Below, piece after piece: positions 29,742 through 39,052 of a stretch of 64,000 bases of DNA. Under the pieces are notes generated by a model. The model searched no databases and was not told where the DNA came from. It was given only the letters and a program-made list of their open reading frames with translations. The DNA is from Novosphingobium kunmingense. Lineage in GTDB: Bacteria; Pseudomonadota; Alphaproteobacteria; Sphingomonadales; Sphingomonadaceae. How positions within the stretch are numbered: the stretch's first letter is position 1; the number at the start of each line of letters is the position of its first letter. The translations under genes were made by a program, and so were the position numbers. The stretch lies in the NCBI RefSeq assembly GCF_002813245.1, contig NZ_PHUF01000003.1, forward strand, positions 124,001-188,000, written 5' to 3'.

Positions 29742-32459
29742 TCAGTACTTCACGCGGATACGCGCATAGTAGAACCCGCCGTTGAGCCCGAAGGGACCGC
29801 CCGAACGGGGATAGACCTGCCCGTCCGCCAGGCTGTTGGTCAACTGGTAGATCGGGTTGGTCGTCGTCGGCGCGATCCGGTCGGGATAGGCGTCGAAGAT
29901 GTTGTTGGCGCCCACCGTCAGGGTGAAGTGATCCATGAAGGTGTAGCTCACGTCGAGGTCGGCCGTGACCTTGTCGCCGAAGCGCTGGCCGGGGTATTCC
30001 AGCTGGTTGGCCCACGAGCTGTAGTAGTTCGCACGGGCATTGACCTGCAGATCGCCGAACTGCCAGTTGGTCGACGCGTTGATGCGGTGACGCGGCGGCA
30101 GGTTGGCGACGTTGAACACTTGTGCGTCGCTGATCAGCGGCGTGCCGGTGGTCGACAGGCGGCGGAAGGTCACCTTGCTTTCGTTGTAGGCGTAGGCAAG
30201 CGTCCAGTTGGTCTGGGCGCCGACCATATCGGCGCGGTAGGTCAGGACCGCATCGATGCCCTTGGTCGAGGTGTTGAAGCCGTTGGTGAAGTAGTTGACG
30301 TCGCCGCCCTGGCCGACCGAGGCCAGCGCCGGCTGCGCGATCAGGTCGGCCGCGGAGACCGTATAGGTCTGCGAGATCCCGATACGGTCCTTCACGTCGA
30401 TGATGTACCCGTCGATCGTCAGGGTCATGGCGTTCATCGGCTTGAACACGAACCCGGCACCGTAGTTGTTCGACTTCTCGGGCTTCAGGGCGGTCGCGCC
30501 ATAGTACTGCGCGATCGCGCTGGTCACCGGATAGGTGCCGGTCTGGATCTGGTTGCCGCTGCGGAAGTTGGTGGTCAGGATCTGGGTGTTGTTCTGACCC
30601 GGCGAGGGCGCGTGGAAGCCCGTGCCGATCGTGCCGCGAACCGACACCGCCTCGGTCAGCTTGAACAGCGCGTTCGCCTTCCAGACGAAGGCGTCGCCAA
30701 AAGTGTCGTAGTGTTCCCAGCGCCCCGCGACGCCCATGGTGAGCGCATCGGTCAGGTCGGCTTCTGCACCGAAGTAGGCGCCGTAGCTCTTCTGCGCGTT
30801 CTTGCCGGCGAAGAGCGGGCTGACCCCGCCATAGCCGCTGGCCGCGGGCGATTGCGTGGCGGTGCAGGTCGCGGTCGCCGGCAGCGACGAGTTGTAGCGC
30901 GGACAGGCCGCCGCCGTGTTCGGCACCGCCGAGTACACGCCCGGCGAAACGAGTTGATACAGCGGCTGGCTGGCATAGGGGCCGGCTGCGTAGGACTGCA
31001 GATCGCCGACGGTGGTCTCGTACTCCTCACGCCGCCATTCGGCACCGGCTGACAGCGTCACCGGGCTGGCGAAGCCGACTTCGAGCGGATAGGTCAGGTC
31101 GAGGTTGAGGTTCTGTTCGCGCTGGATCAGGTTGCCGAAGAAGAAGGCCGTCTGGCTTTGCGGGCCGAACGAGGCGCTGAGCGAATCGGTCATCGACAGC
31201 GACAGCGTGTTCTTCGCCATCGTGCCCGAGAGGTCCCAGGTGAAGCCGCTGTCGGCCTTGCCCTTCAGGCCCACCGTTCCGTACAGCTGTTCGACATCGC
31301 CCTGGAAGCGCGGGGTGAAGCCGCCCGGATAGACCGAGGCGAAGCCGAACGTGTTCGAATTGAGCACGAAGCCGCCGGTCGGACAGCCGGTCGCCCCGGT
31401 CGTCGGGCACGGGGTCAGGTAGATCGGGTTGAACGAACCGTTGCGCCCCGGCGATGCGGTGCTGGTGAAACCGCTTCCGGTGTTGGTGACGAGCGGTGCC
31501 GGCGCGGAAATCGGCGAGCGGTAGTTGAAGCTCTGGTTCGCGCCGGTGTCGGCATAGTTGAACGTGCCGTAAAGCTGGATGCCGTCGGTCAGGTCGAAGC
31601 CGGCGTTGGCGAAGGCCTTCCAGCCGTCACCCGGCGAGGTGCCCCAGATCTGGGCCGGTCCCGGATAGTTCGGGATCGAACTGACGACGCCGGGGTTGGC
31701 CTGGGCCAGCGCGACCGCGATCGGGCGGGTCGCGCCCCGGCTGGTGCCGTCCTGTTCGTACCATTCGCCCGACAGGGTGAAGAAGCCGGCGTCGCCCAGC
31801 TTGAACCCGGCATAGGCGGCAACCTGCTTGCGATCGCCGTCGCCTTCGTAGTTCTGGCCCCACAGCGCCTGGACTTCGTAACCCGCATCGTCGCGGATCT
31901 GGTAGTTGATCACGCCGCCGATGGCGTCCGACCCGTACTGGGCGGTCGCGCCGTCGCGCAGGATCTGCAGGTTCTTGACCGAAATCGACGGGATGTTCGA
32001 GATGTCCGAACCCTGCGAACCGAACGACAGGGCCGTATCGCCGCCGGTATAGACCTGGACCAGCGCGGCGCGGTTGTAGCGCTTGCCGTTGATCATGACG
32101 AGGATCTGGTCGGCACCAAGGCCGCGGAGCGAGGGCGGACGCACGAATGTCGAGGCGTCGGAAATGGTGTTCTGCGCCACGAAGAACGAGGGCACCAGGT
32201 TGCGCACCGTTTCGAGCATGTCGGCGGTGGGCTGCTGGCCCAGCTCGGTCGCGCCGATCACGTCGATCGGCGATGCGCTGTCGGTCACGGACCGATCGGT
32301 CCGCCGGGTGCCGATGACGACGATCGCAGGCTCGTCGCTTGCGGTGTCATCGGATGTCTGGGCGTAGGTCGGAGTAGCAAGGAAGCAAGAGATGGCAGTA
32401 GCGGTGGCAGTCGCTGCAAGTGCGGCGCTGCGTCCGCGCCGGATGGCGGAAGATCGCAT
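29742..32459 (-). CDS. TonB-dependent receptor (paralogue 1)
   Basis: A 905-residue outer-membrane receptor. The signal peptide MRSSAIRRGRSAALAA... ends at TYAQ; the mature N-terminus has a TonB-box-like EPAIVVIGTRR, then a plug domain with PPSLRGLGADQILVMINGKRYNRAALVQVY and ILRDGATAQYGSDAIGGVINYQ, and a 22-strand barrel closing in YYARIRVKY. This class imports large hydrophobic or chelated substrates with TonB-ExbBD. Its signal peptide and upstream leader are shared with the neighbour at 32723. The substrate is unknown; no FecR/FecI pair is present. Confidence 0.94.
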   Translation of the reverse strand: MRSSAIRRGRSAALAATATATAISCFLATPTYAQTSDDTASDEPAIVVIGTRRTDRSVTDSASPIDVIGATELGQQPTADMLETVRNLVPSFFVAQNTISDASTFVRPPSLRGLGADQILVMINGKRYNRAALVQVYTGGDTALSFGSQGSDISNIPSISVKNLQILRDGATAQYGSDAIGGVINYQIRDDAGYEVQALWGQNYEGDGDRKQVAAYAGFKLGDAGFFTLSGEWYEQDGTSRGATRPIAVALAQANPGVVSSIPNYPGPAQIWGTSPGDGWKAFANAGFDLTDGIQLYGTFNYADTGANQSFNYRSPISAPAPLVTNTGSGFTSTASPGRNGSFNPIYLTPCPTTGATGCPTGGFVLNSNTFGFASVYPGGFTPRFQGDVEQLYGTVGLKGKADSGFTWDLSGTMAKNTLSLSMTDSLSASFGPQSQTAFFFGNLIQREQNLNLDLTYPLEVGFASPVTLSAGAEWRREEYETTVGDLQSYAAGPYASQPLYQLVSPGVYSAVPNTAAACPRYNSSLPATATCTATQSPAASGYGGVSPLFAGKNAQKSYGAYFGAEADLTDALTMGVAGRWEHYDTFGDAFVWKANALFKLTEAVSVRGTIGTGFHAPSPGQNNTQILTTNFRSGNQIQTGTYPVTSAIAQYYGATALKPEKSNNYGAGFVFKPMNAMTLTIDGYIIDVKDRIGISQTYTVSAADLIAQPALASVGQGGDVNYFTNGFNTSTKGIDAVLTYRADMVGAQTNWTLAYAYNESKVTFRRLSTTGTPLISDAQVFNVANLPPRHRINASTNWQFGDLQVNARANYYSSWANQLEYPGQRFGDKVTADLDVSYTFMDHFTLTVGANNIFDAYPDRIAPTTTNPIYQLTNSLADGQVYPRSGGPFGLNGGFYYARIRVKY

Positions 32460-32496
32460 GGTATGCTCCGTCTTTTATGGTTTCCCTCGCGCTCCG

Positions 32497-32614
32497 GCGG
32501 CGAATGGTCCCCCCGCCGCCCGGTGCACCCGACGAGGCTATGCCAAAGTGGGGCCGTGGCAATCCGTTCCGCGAATAACGGCAATATTCCCACATGATTG
32601 TGACATTTTTGCAA
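32497..32614 (-). promoter_or_regulatory. Leader/promoter of TonB receptor 1 (shared with paralogue 2)
   Basis: Two blocks match the leader of receptor 2 at the same distance from the ATG. One is a hairpin, GGCGGCG (32496-32502) with CGCCGCC (32514-32520), loop containing a C-run. The other is TTGTGACATTTTTGCAA (plus-strand sense, 32598-32614). Read on the minus strand, TTGCAA could serve as a -35 element. No known riboswitch class is recognised. Confidence 0.55.
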
Positions 32615-32664
32615 TGGTTTGCATGGTGCGCACTGTGGCCCTGCGTGCCGGGAAAGCAAGGAAA

Positions 32665-32695
32665 GGGGCGGGAAAGCGCCATGCCTCCCCGCCCC
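32665..32695 (-). terminator. Probable terminator of TonB receptor 2
   Basis: An 8-bp stem GGGGCGGG / CCCGCCCC around a 15-nt loop lies 28 bp past the receptor 2 stop, and the minus-strand read continues TTTCCTTGCTTTCC. It resembles the stronger hairpin after receptor 1. Confidence 0.55.
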
Positions 32696-32722
32696 GAAAG
32701 TTCGTTGCGCCGTGGCGCGGCG

Positions 32723-35464
32723 TCAGAACTTGAAACGCGCCCGCGCGTAGTAGGAGCCGCCGTTGAAGCCGAACGGCGAACGTTCGCCGTACTGCGCCCC
32801 GACGATTCCGCCCCACGGGTTGACCGTAGGATAGGTGTCGAACAGGTTTTGCGCGCCCACGGCCAGTTCGAGGCCATCGAACAACTCGTAGCCCAGTTCG
32901 GCGTCGACCGTGATCTTGGCCTTCGCGTCGATCGGCAGGGTATCGTCCTCAAGGTGAGCCTCGAAGTATTTGCCGAAATAGTTGACCCGCAGCAGGCTGC
33001 GGAAGCGGCCCTGGTCATGGGTCAGGTTGAAGAAGCCCTTCCACCGCGGCAAGCCTTCTTCCAGCTGGCGCAAGCGCGTGCTGGCGATGGTCGCCCCGGC
33101 GTCGGTCACCTTGGTCTTGGTGTAGTTGAGCGCCAGGGTGGCCCGGGTCGTGCCGCTCTCGGTCAGCCGTAGCCGCGCGTTGGTGACGAAGTCGATGCCC
33201 TGGGTGCGTGTGCTGAAGTCGTTGTTGAAGAACGAAAACGCGACCAGGTCTTCGAAGCCGGTGAAGTCGGCGCGGTCGATCACGTTCGCGTTGTCGAGCT
33301 GGGTAAGCAGTTCGGCGGTGCGCGGCGTGAACGTTGCCGTGCAGTTGTTGGCCACGCCTTCGCGGTCCGCAAGGTAGCACAGCGCGAGCGGGAAATCGAT
33401 CGACGAGGACCGCGAGATGCGGTTCTCAAGCTTGATGTTGAAATAGTCGAGCGTGAAGGAGATGTCGCCGAAATCGCCGGCAAGACCCGCAGTGAAGCTC
33501 TTCGACTTTTCCGGCCCGAGCGTCGGACGGGGAAGGCCGAGGCCGCCGTTGGCGACGGTATCGGCGATGTAGTCGGCAGCGATCACGCCCGGCGCGCTGC
33601 TCAGAGGGAAGGTGCCTTCGTCCTGCAGCGCTCCGTTGGAGAACTGCGTGGTGACGTTGATCACGTTGGCCTGGCCGGCTGTCGGCACATGAAACCCGGT
33701 CGAGTAGGTGCCGCGCACGCGCAGCGCTTCGGTCAGCTTGTAGAGCGCGCCGAGCTTCCAGGTGGTGGTGTCGCCGAAGCTCTTGGTGCTTTCATAGCGT
33801 ACCGCGCCCTGCACGGTCAGCGCTTCGACCAGGTCGGCTTCGACGTCGAGGTAGGCGGCCTTGTTGTCCTCGGTCCACGAACCCGCGCTGTTGGGCGCGA
33901 AGCCGGGGAAGCCGTTCGAACTGGTCGAGAAGCCCTGCCCGGTCGGATAGGCCGCGGTCGGCTGGGCTAGCGGGCCCAGCGCATAGGATTCCGGATCGCC
34001 CGCGAAGATCTTGAAGGTTTCGTCGCGGTACTGCCCGCCGGCGGCGACATAGACGCTGGCGGTGCCCAGCGCGAACTCGTGGCCGAGGCTCAGGTCGACG
34101 ACGTTTTCGCTCTGCTGGTAGGACCCCGGGCTGAAGGTGGTCGGGGTGTTCGGCCCGAGCGAGGCGTTGATCGTGTTACGGATCGAGAAGGTCGACTTGT
34201 TGTCGCCGTGCCGATAGCTGAGGTCGAAGTCGAGCCCGCCGAACAGCTTGCCCTTCACGCCCGTCGCTGCCGACCAGTCGCGCACCGTACCGCCGAAGCG
34301 CGGGGTGAAACCGCCGGGGAACATCTCGACGAAGGAGAAGCAGTTGGCGCTCGCCTTGACCAGGGCGAGGATCGTCGGATTGGGGATCAAGCCGCCGCCC
34401 TGGGTCAGCGGGATTCCGGCCGGGCAATCGCCGGCGGTGGTGTTCGACATGTCGCCGACCAGCACCGAAGGCACCGCGTTGGCGGCGCTCGAGGCCATGC
34501 CGGTCACCGGATCGACCATCGGGCCGGCAAAGACGCCGCCGCGATTGGTCGGATTGCGGAAGAAGAACCCGCCGTCGACCTTGCGGCTGGCATAGTTGCC
34601 GAAGGCGTACCACTTGATCTCGTCGGTCAGGTCGAAGCCGGTGTTGACGTAGAGCTTGAGGTCGTCGCGGACGTTCGGCTGGCCCCAGATCTGCGCCGGG
34701 TTGGCGACCGCTGTGTTGCCGGCCGCGATCAGCGCGGCAGCATCGTCGCGCTGGACCGAACGGTCGGTCGCGTCGCTTTCGCCGTATTCGGCGCTCAGGT
34801 TGATGAAGCCGCGATCGCCCAGCGGCAGGCCGATGTTGCCGGCGATCTGCCAGTTGTCGCCGTCGCCTTCATAGGTTTGCCCCCACTTGGCCGACAGTTC
34901 GCCGCCCTCGGGGCTGTCCTTGAGAATGAAGTTGAGCACGCCGGCGATGGCGTCGGACCCGTATTGCGACGAGGCGCCGTCGCGCAGCACTTCGAGCTGC
35001 TTGAGCGCGATCGACGGGATCACCGAGATGTCGGGACCTTGCGAGCCGTCCGAGATGCCGCCGCCGAGGAACGCGATGACCGAGGCGCGGTGCATGCGCT
35101 TGCCGTTGACCAGGACAAGGGTGTTGTCGGGCGACAGGCCGCGCAGGTTGGCCGGGCGCACCAGCGTGGCCGCGTCCGAGATCGGCTGCGTGCTGACGTT
35201 GAACGACGGCACCGAGATGCGCAGCGCGTTGCCCACGTCGCTGTCGGCGGTGTTGGTCAGTTCCGCACCCGAGACGACGTCGACCGGGGCGACCGTGTCG
35301 GCGGCCGAACGGTCGGCCTGACGGGTGCCGGTGACGACGATGGCGGGCTGGTCTTCCGCGTCCTGCGCGAAAGCGGGCACGGCGAGGAAGAAGGACATGG
35401 CAGTAGCGGTCGCAGAAGCGGCAAGTGCCGCACTGCGTCCGCGCCGGATGGCGGATGATCGCAT
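32723..35464 (-). CDS. TonB-dependent receptor (paralogue 2)
   Basis: A 913-residue outer-membrane receptor with the same leader peptide as its neighbour (MRSSAIRRGRSAALAA), ending at AFAQ. QPAIVVTGTRQ looks like the TonB box; the plug has PANLRGLSPDNTLVLVNGKRMHRASVIAF and VLRDGASSQYGSDAIAGVLNFIL, and the barrel ends in YYARARFKF. The ATG at 35464 was chosen because it aligns exactly with the paralogue's start; the in-frame extension to 35566 covers the leader. The substrate is unknown. The barrels have diverged strongly compared with the N-termini. Confidence 0.94.
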   Translation of the reverse strand: MRSSAIRRGRSAALAASATATAMSFFLAVPAFAQDAEDQPAIVVTGTRQADRSAADTVAPVDVVSGAELTNTADSDVGNALRISVPSFNVSTQPISDAATLVRPANLRGLSPDNTLVLVNGKRMHRASVIAFLGGGISDGSQGPDISVIPSIALKQLEVLRDGASSQYGSDAIAGVLNFILKDSPEGGELSAKWGQTYEGDGDNWQIAGNIGLPLGDRGFINLSAEYGESDATDRSVQRDDAAALIAAGNTAVANPAQIWGQPNVRDDLKLYVNTGFDLTDEIKWYAFGNYASRKVDGGFFFRNPTNRGGVFAGPMVDPVTGMASSAANAVPSVLVGDMSNTTAGDCPAGIPLTQGGGLIPNPTILALVKASANCFSFVEMFPGGFTPRFGGTVRDWSAATGVKGKLFGGLDFDLSYRHGDNKSTFSIRNTINASLGPNTPTTFSPGSYQQSENVVDLSLGHEFALGTASVYVAAGGQYRDETFKIFAGDPESYALGPLAQPTAAYPTGQGFSTSSNGFPGFAPNSAGSWTEDNKAAYLDVEADLVEALTVQGAVRYESTKSFGDTTTWKLGALYKLTEALRVRGTYSTGFHVPTAGQANVINVTTQFSNGALQDEGTFPLSSAPGVIAADYIADTVANGGLGLPRPTLGPEKSKSFTAGLAGDFGDISFTLDYFNIKLENRISRSSSIDFPLALCYLADREGVANNCTATFTPRTAELLTQLDNANVIDRADFTGFEDLVAFSFFNNDFSTRTQGIDFVTNARLRLTESGTTRATLALNYTKTKVTDAGATIASTRLRQLEEGLPRWKGFFNLTHDQGRFRSLLRVNYFGKYFEAHLEDDTLPIDAKAKITVDAELGYELFDGLELAVGAQNLFDTYPTVNPWGGIVGAQYGERSPFGFNGGSYYARARFKF

Positions 35465-35499
35465 GGAAGTGCTCCGTATTTGCTTATACGTCGCGCCGT

Positions 35500-35619
35500 G
35501 GCGGCGAATTCTCCCCCCGCCGGCCACTGCGTAAGGAAAGGCTAGGCCATCCTTGCAGCATGACAATCAAAGTTGCGCAAAGGCACCGCGAATTGTGTGC
35601 TGTTGTGACATTTTTGCAA
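35500..35619 (-). promoter_or_regulatory. Leader/promoter of TonB receptor 2
   Basis: It contains the same hairpin-forming block as receptor 1 (CGGCG 35502-35506 with CGCCG 35518-35522 around a C-run) and the block TTGTGACATTTTTGCAA at 35603-35619. The second block starts 139 bp upstream of the ATG, the same offset as in receptor 1. Confidence 0.55.
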
Positions 35620-35645
35620 AAGTGCCGACTAGTGCGCGCTTCGGG

Positions 35646-36227
35646 TCAGAGATCGTCGGGAGCCATGCCGAATATCGGCCGATGCGGCTCGTGCGCGGCC
35701 ATCCGCGTCAGCAGCAGGTCAAGCTCGCTTTCGTGGATGATGATGCCCTGGTGCGCCGGGCGGATGAACCCGACCGAGATCATGTGCGCGTTGAACGCGA
35801 TCAGGTGATCGAAGAAGCCGAAAGCGTTGAGCAGGCCGACGGGTTTGGCGTGATAGCCCAGCTGCGCCCAGCTGACCGCTTCCCACAGTTCGTCCATCGT
35901 CCCCACCCCGCCCGGGATGGTCAGAAACCCGTCGGACAGCGCGGTAAAGGCGGCCTTGCGCTCGTGCATGTCCTTGACCACGCGCAGTTCGGTGCAGTCG
36001 TGGTTGGCGACCTCGCCGGCGACGAGGGCTTCGGGGATCACGCCGATCACCTCGCCGCCCGCATCGAGCGCGCCCGACGCCACCGCGCCCATCAGGCCGA
36101 GCCGGCCGCCGCCATAGACCACGCCGATCCCGCGTTTGGCCAGATCGGCACCGATGGTGCGGGCGAGCTCGACAAAGCGGGGGTCGGCCGGGGTGGCAGA
36201 GCCGCAATAGACGGCAAGACGTTTCAC
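35646..36227 (-). CDS. LOG family protein (TIGR00730)
   Basis: A 193-residue Rossmann-like protein with the two LOG signatures: GGGRLGLMG near residue 45 and PGGVGTMDELWEA near residue 100. Family members release the base from nucleoside 5'-monophosphates (cytokinin-type AMPs) and are often mislabelled lysine decarboxylases. Its ATG overlaps the stop of the CrtI-like oxidoreductase by 4 bp. Confidence 0.92.
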   Translation of the reverse strand: MKRLAVYCGSATPADPRFVELARTIGADLAKRGIGVVYGGGRLGLMGAVASGALDAGGEVIGVIPEALVAGEVANHDCTELRVVKDMHERKAAFTALSDGFLTIPGGVGTMDELWEAVSWAQLGYHAKPVGLLNAFGFFDHLIAFNAHMISVGFIRPAHQGIIIHESELDLLLTRMAAHEPHRPIFGMAPDDL

Positions 36228-37765
36228 GTAAGGGCCTCCACGATAAGGGCGGCGCAGGCGCGCGAAGAGGCCAGCGCCGCGGGCATGCCGCCGCCCGGCG
36301 CGGCAGCGGCGCCGGCGAAGTACAGATTGCCGATCGACTTGTCACGCCGAGGATGCGTCGACCCTGCGTGCCACAACGGCAGCGGCGCAAGGCCGAAGGC
36401 GGTGCCCTTCGCGGCGTTGAAGTCGAGCATCGCGTCGCGCGGGGTGGTGTGGAAGCTGGTGATCAGCCGGTCGCGGATGTCGGGGACAAGCCTGCGGCCG
36501 ACTTCGTCGAGGACGCGCTGTTCGAGCAGCGGCCCCACTGTTTCCCAGTCGATCGGCAGCTTGCCGAGGTTGGCGACCGGGACCTGCGCGTGGAACACGC
36601 TCTTGCCTGGCGGGGCCAGGGTCGGGTCGGCGAGGCTGGGGTGGCTCAGCCAGATCAACTGGTCCTGCGGCAGCACGCCGTGGATCGTGATATCCTCGAT
36701 CAGGGCGCGAAAGCGCGGGCCCATCAGCGCCATCTGGTGCGGAATGCCGGGCCAGGTGCCTTCCAGCGCGAAGTGAACGGTGAACAGGCCGAAGGCGTGC
36801 GGCCGGGACCGCAGCCGAGCGCTCATCGTGTCGGCGCGCAGGGTACCGGCCAGAAGGTCGCGCCAGGTGTGGTCGCGGTCGGCCGTGCTGACCACCGCGT
36901 CGAACCGCTGGCGCCAGCCGCTCTGCGTCTCGATCTCGTGGGCGCGATTGCCGAGGGTGTGGACGCGGCAAACCGGATCGTGCAATCGCACTGTGCCGCC
37001 CATTGCCTCGAAGCGCTTTGCCAGGGCGGTGCAGAGCGCGGCCGGACCGCCCATCGGCCACCACAGGCCGCCCTGCCGCGCCCGCGCAAAGCCACTCGCC
37101 AGAAGCGCGCTGGCGGTGAAGGGATCGGCCCCGTCCATCAGGGCCGGCACGGCCAGCGCTTCGCGCAGGCGTTCGTCCTTCACGTGGGCTCCGATCAAGC
37201 TCCACAGCGAACGCCAGGCCTGGGCGCGCGCCAACTGCGGGGCATGGCCCGCCATCTCGCGCAGGTCGGCAAAGGGGGTGGGACCCGGCCGGCCGCGAAA
37301 CTCGGTGAACTGTGCTGCGGCGATGCGGGAATAGTCCTGGAAGCCGGCCAGGTCGCCGGGGGCGAATCGCGCCACGTCCTGCGCGGCGGCGGCATCGTCG
37401 GCGGCTAGGTCGAAGCTGGTCCCATCGGGCCAGGAAAAGCGGCAATGCGGATTGACCGCGAATAGCGGCACGTCGCGTTCGACCGCCGTCCCGGTCAGCG
37501 CCCACAGTTCCTCCAGGCCCGGACGGTCGGTGGTCGTGGTGGGGCCTGCGCAGAAGGTGAAGCCGTCGCGGGTCAGCGCATGGGAGTGGCCTCCGACGGT
37601 GGGGCGAGCCTCGATCACGGTGACTGCGATCCCGGCTGCGCGCAGGCGCAGCGCCGTGGCCAGCCCGCCGAGCCCCGCGCCGATCACGGCGACATGGCGG
37701 GAACCGGGCAGGGAAGGGGCCGCAGGCATCGCAGGCGGTTGTAGTGTTGCCGAAGGGGGATGCAA
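36224..37765 (-). CDS. Phytoene-desaturase-like (CrtI/CrtD family) FAD oxidoreductase
   Basis: A protein of up to 513 residues with an N-terminal FAD motif VIGAGLGGLATALRLRAAGIAVTVIEARPTVGGHSH, the CrtI-type FTFCAGPT block and a C-terminal NLYFAGAAAAPGGGMPAAL. CrtI-type enzymes desaturate carotenoid or retinoid-like chains. No other carotenoid genes are nearby, so carotenoid use is not certain. The second in-frame ATG at 37729 is a plausible start as well, and neither is decided by a clear ribosome site. Confidence 0.85.
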   Translation of the reverse strand: MHPPSATLQPPAMPAAPSLPGSRHVAVIGAGLGGLATALRLRAAGIAVTVIEARPTVGGHSHALTRDGFTFCAGPTTTTDRPGLEELWALTGTAVERDVPLFAVNPHCRFSWPDGTSFDLAADDAAAAQDVARFAPGDLAGFQDYSRIAAAQFTEFRGRPGPTPFADLREMAGHAPQLARAQAWRSLWSLIGAHVKDERLREALAVPALMDGADPFTASALLASGFARARQGGLWWPMGGPAALCTALAKRFEAMGGTVRLHDPVCRVHTLGNRAHEIETQSGWRQRFDAVVSTADRDHTWRDLLAGTLRADTMSARLRSRPHAFGLFTVHFALEGTWPGIPHQMALMGPRFRALIEDITIHGVLPQDQLIWLSHPSLADPTLAPPGKSVFHAQVPVANLGKLPIDWETVGPLLEQRVLDEVGRRLVPDIRDRLITSFHTTPRDAMLDFNAAKGTAFGLAPLPLWHAGSTHPRRDKSIGNLYFAGAAAAPGGGMPAALASSRACAALIVEALT

Positions 37766-37817
37766 CGACCGATCTGAAGGCTTGCCACCACCCCGGATTG
37801 CGGCACAATGCAGCGCG

Positions 37818-38348
37818 ATGCGGATCGAACCGGCCAGCGACGACGATGTCCCTGAAATGGCGGCGATTTATGGCCATCACGTGCTGCATGGCACCGCCAG
37901 CTACGAAACGGTTCCCCCGACCACTGCAGAGATGGCCGCGCGACTTGCCAGCGCGCGGCGCGCCGGTTGGCCCTGGCTGGTCGCGCGCGATGGGGAAGGG
38001 GCGCTGGTCGGCTATGCCTATGTCAACCAGTTCCGTGACCGGGCGGCCTATCGCTATGCCTGCGAGAACTCGATCTACATCCGCCACGACCGCCGCGGCG
38101 AGGGGATCGGCACGGCGCTGCTGCGCGCGCTGATGGACGCGGCTACCGCATTCGGGTTTCGCCAGATGTTTGCGGTGATCGGCGGGGCCGAACCTGGGTC
38201 GGTTGCGCTCCACGCCGCCTGCGGCTTCGTTCATGCCGGGCGGATGCACGCGATCGGGCGCAAGCACGGGCGCTGGCTCGACACCGTCTACATGCAGGCA
38301 GGGCTTGGCGAAGGATCGTCGACGGCCCCGCCGCAGGAGCCGCGATGA
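37818..38348 (+). CDS. GNAT N-acetyltransferase, phosphinothricin/methionine-sulfone acetyltransferase-like
   Basis: A 176-residue acetyltransferase with the Pat/Bar/MnaT pattern: [30 protein letters not shown] at the start, [23 protein letters not shown] in the middle, then [11 protein letters not shown] for acetyl-CoA. This subfamily acetylates phosphinothricin or methionine sulfone/sulfoximine. The ATG at 37818 fits the family N-terminus. Its stop overlaps the DUF2585 start by 4 bp. Confidence 0.88.
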   Translation: MRIEPASDDDVPEMAAIYGHHVLHGTASYETVPPTTAEMAARLASARRAGWPWLVARDGEGALVGYAYVNQFRDRAAYRYACENSIYIRHDRRGEGIGTALLRALMDAATAFGFRQMFAVIGGAEPGSVALHAACGFVHAGRMHAIGRKHGRWLDTVYMQAGLGEGSSTAPPQEPR

Positions 38349-38932
38349 CCAGCCTGATGCCGGACCGCCGCGGCGGACTGCTCGCGCTCGTCGTCGCGCT
38401 GGCGGCGGGCGCGATCCTGCTGGCCATGGGGCGCGAGGCGATCTGCACCTGCGGATCGGTCAAGCTGTGGTGGGGCACGGTCCAGTCGGCCGAGAACAGC
38501 CAGCACATCACGGACTGGTACAGCGCCAGCCACCTGATCCACGGGCTGCTGTTCTATTTCTTTGCCCACTTGCTGTGGCGTCGGTGGCAGCTGTTTGGCG
38601 GCAAGCCGGCGATCTGGGCCCTGCCCATCGCCGTCCTGTTCGAGGCGTTCTGGGAACTGCTCGAAAACTCGCCGATGATCATCGACCGCTACCGCGCCGT
38701 CACGGTGAGCTATGGCTACGAAGGCGACAGCGTGGTCAATTCGCTGTCCGACATCGGGTTCATGGCGCTGGGCTTCTGGCTCGCCAGCCGGCTTCCGGTC
38801 TGGGCCAGCGTGGGGCTGGCTCTGGCGCTCGAACTGCTGACCCTGGCCGTGATCCGCGACAACCTGACGCTTAATATCGTGATGCTGGTATGGCCGATCG
38901 AGGCGATCCGCCAGTGGCAGGCCGGCGGCTGA
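38345..38932 (+). CDS. DUF2585 family membrane protein
   Basis: A 195-residue inner-membrane protein with about five helices. The family block [37 protein letters not shown] is clear, and so is [21 protein letters not shown]2585 (UPF0314) is widespread in alphaproteobacteria with unknown function. It is coupled to the acetyltransferase upstream by a 4-bp overlap. Confidence 0.92.
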   Translation: MTSLMPDRRGGLLALVVALAAGAILLAMGREAICTCGSVKLWWGTVQSAENSQHITDWYSASHLIHGLLFYFFAHLLWRRWQLFGGKPAIWALPIAVLFEAFWELLENSPMIIDRYRAVTVSYGYEGDSVVNSLSDIGFMALGFWLASRLPVWASVGLALALELLTLAVIRDNLTLNIVMLVWPIEAIRQWQAGG

Positions 38933-39008
38933 TCCGCGCGAAATACGGGGCAAACCCGCCGATTTGACACGGATCAATTACCGTCTTGGCATTTGCCGCA
39001 AAAAGGGT

Positions 39009-39026
39009 CTTAATCGCGCAGTTAAA
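39009..39026. promoter_or_regulatory. Regulon palindrome B, CTTAATCG-CG-CAGTTAAA
   Basis: The most degenerate of the six 18-bp sites, yet it keeps TTAATCG and GTTAAA at the standard spacing and ends 26 bp before the BVMO start. A TTGACA-like element (38964-38969) lies upstream, so the site is placed to block a downstream promoter. Confidence 0.7.
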
Positions 39027-39052
39027 AAAATCGGTTTGAGGAGAGTCGGACA

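Noticed and set aside
36224..37765. Reading the CrtI-like oxidoreductase as evidence of a carotenoid cluster
   Set aside because: No crtB, crtY, crtE or related genes are nearby; the only coupled gene is a LOG protein.
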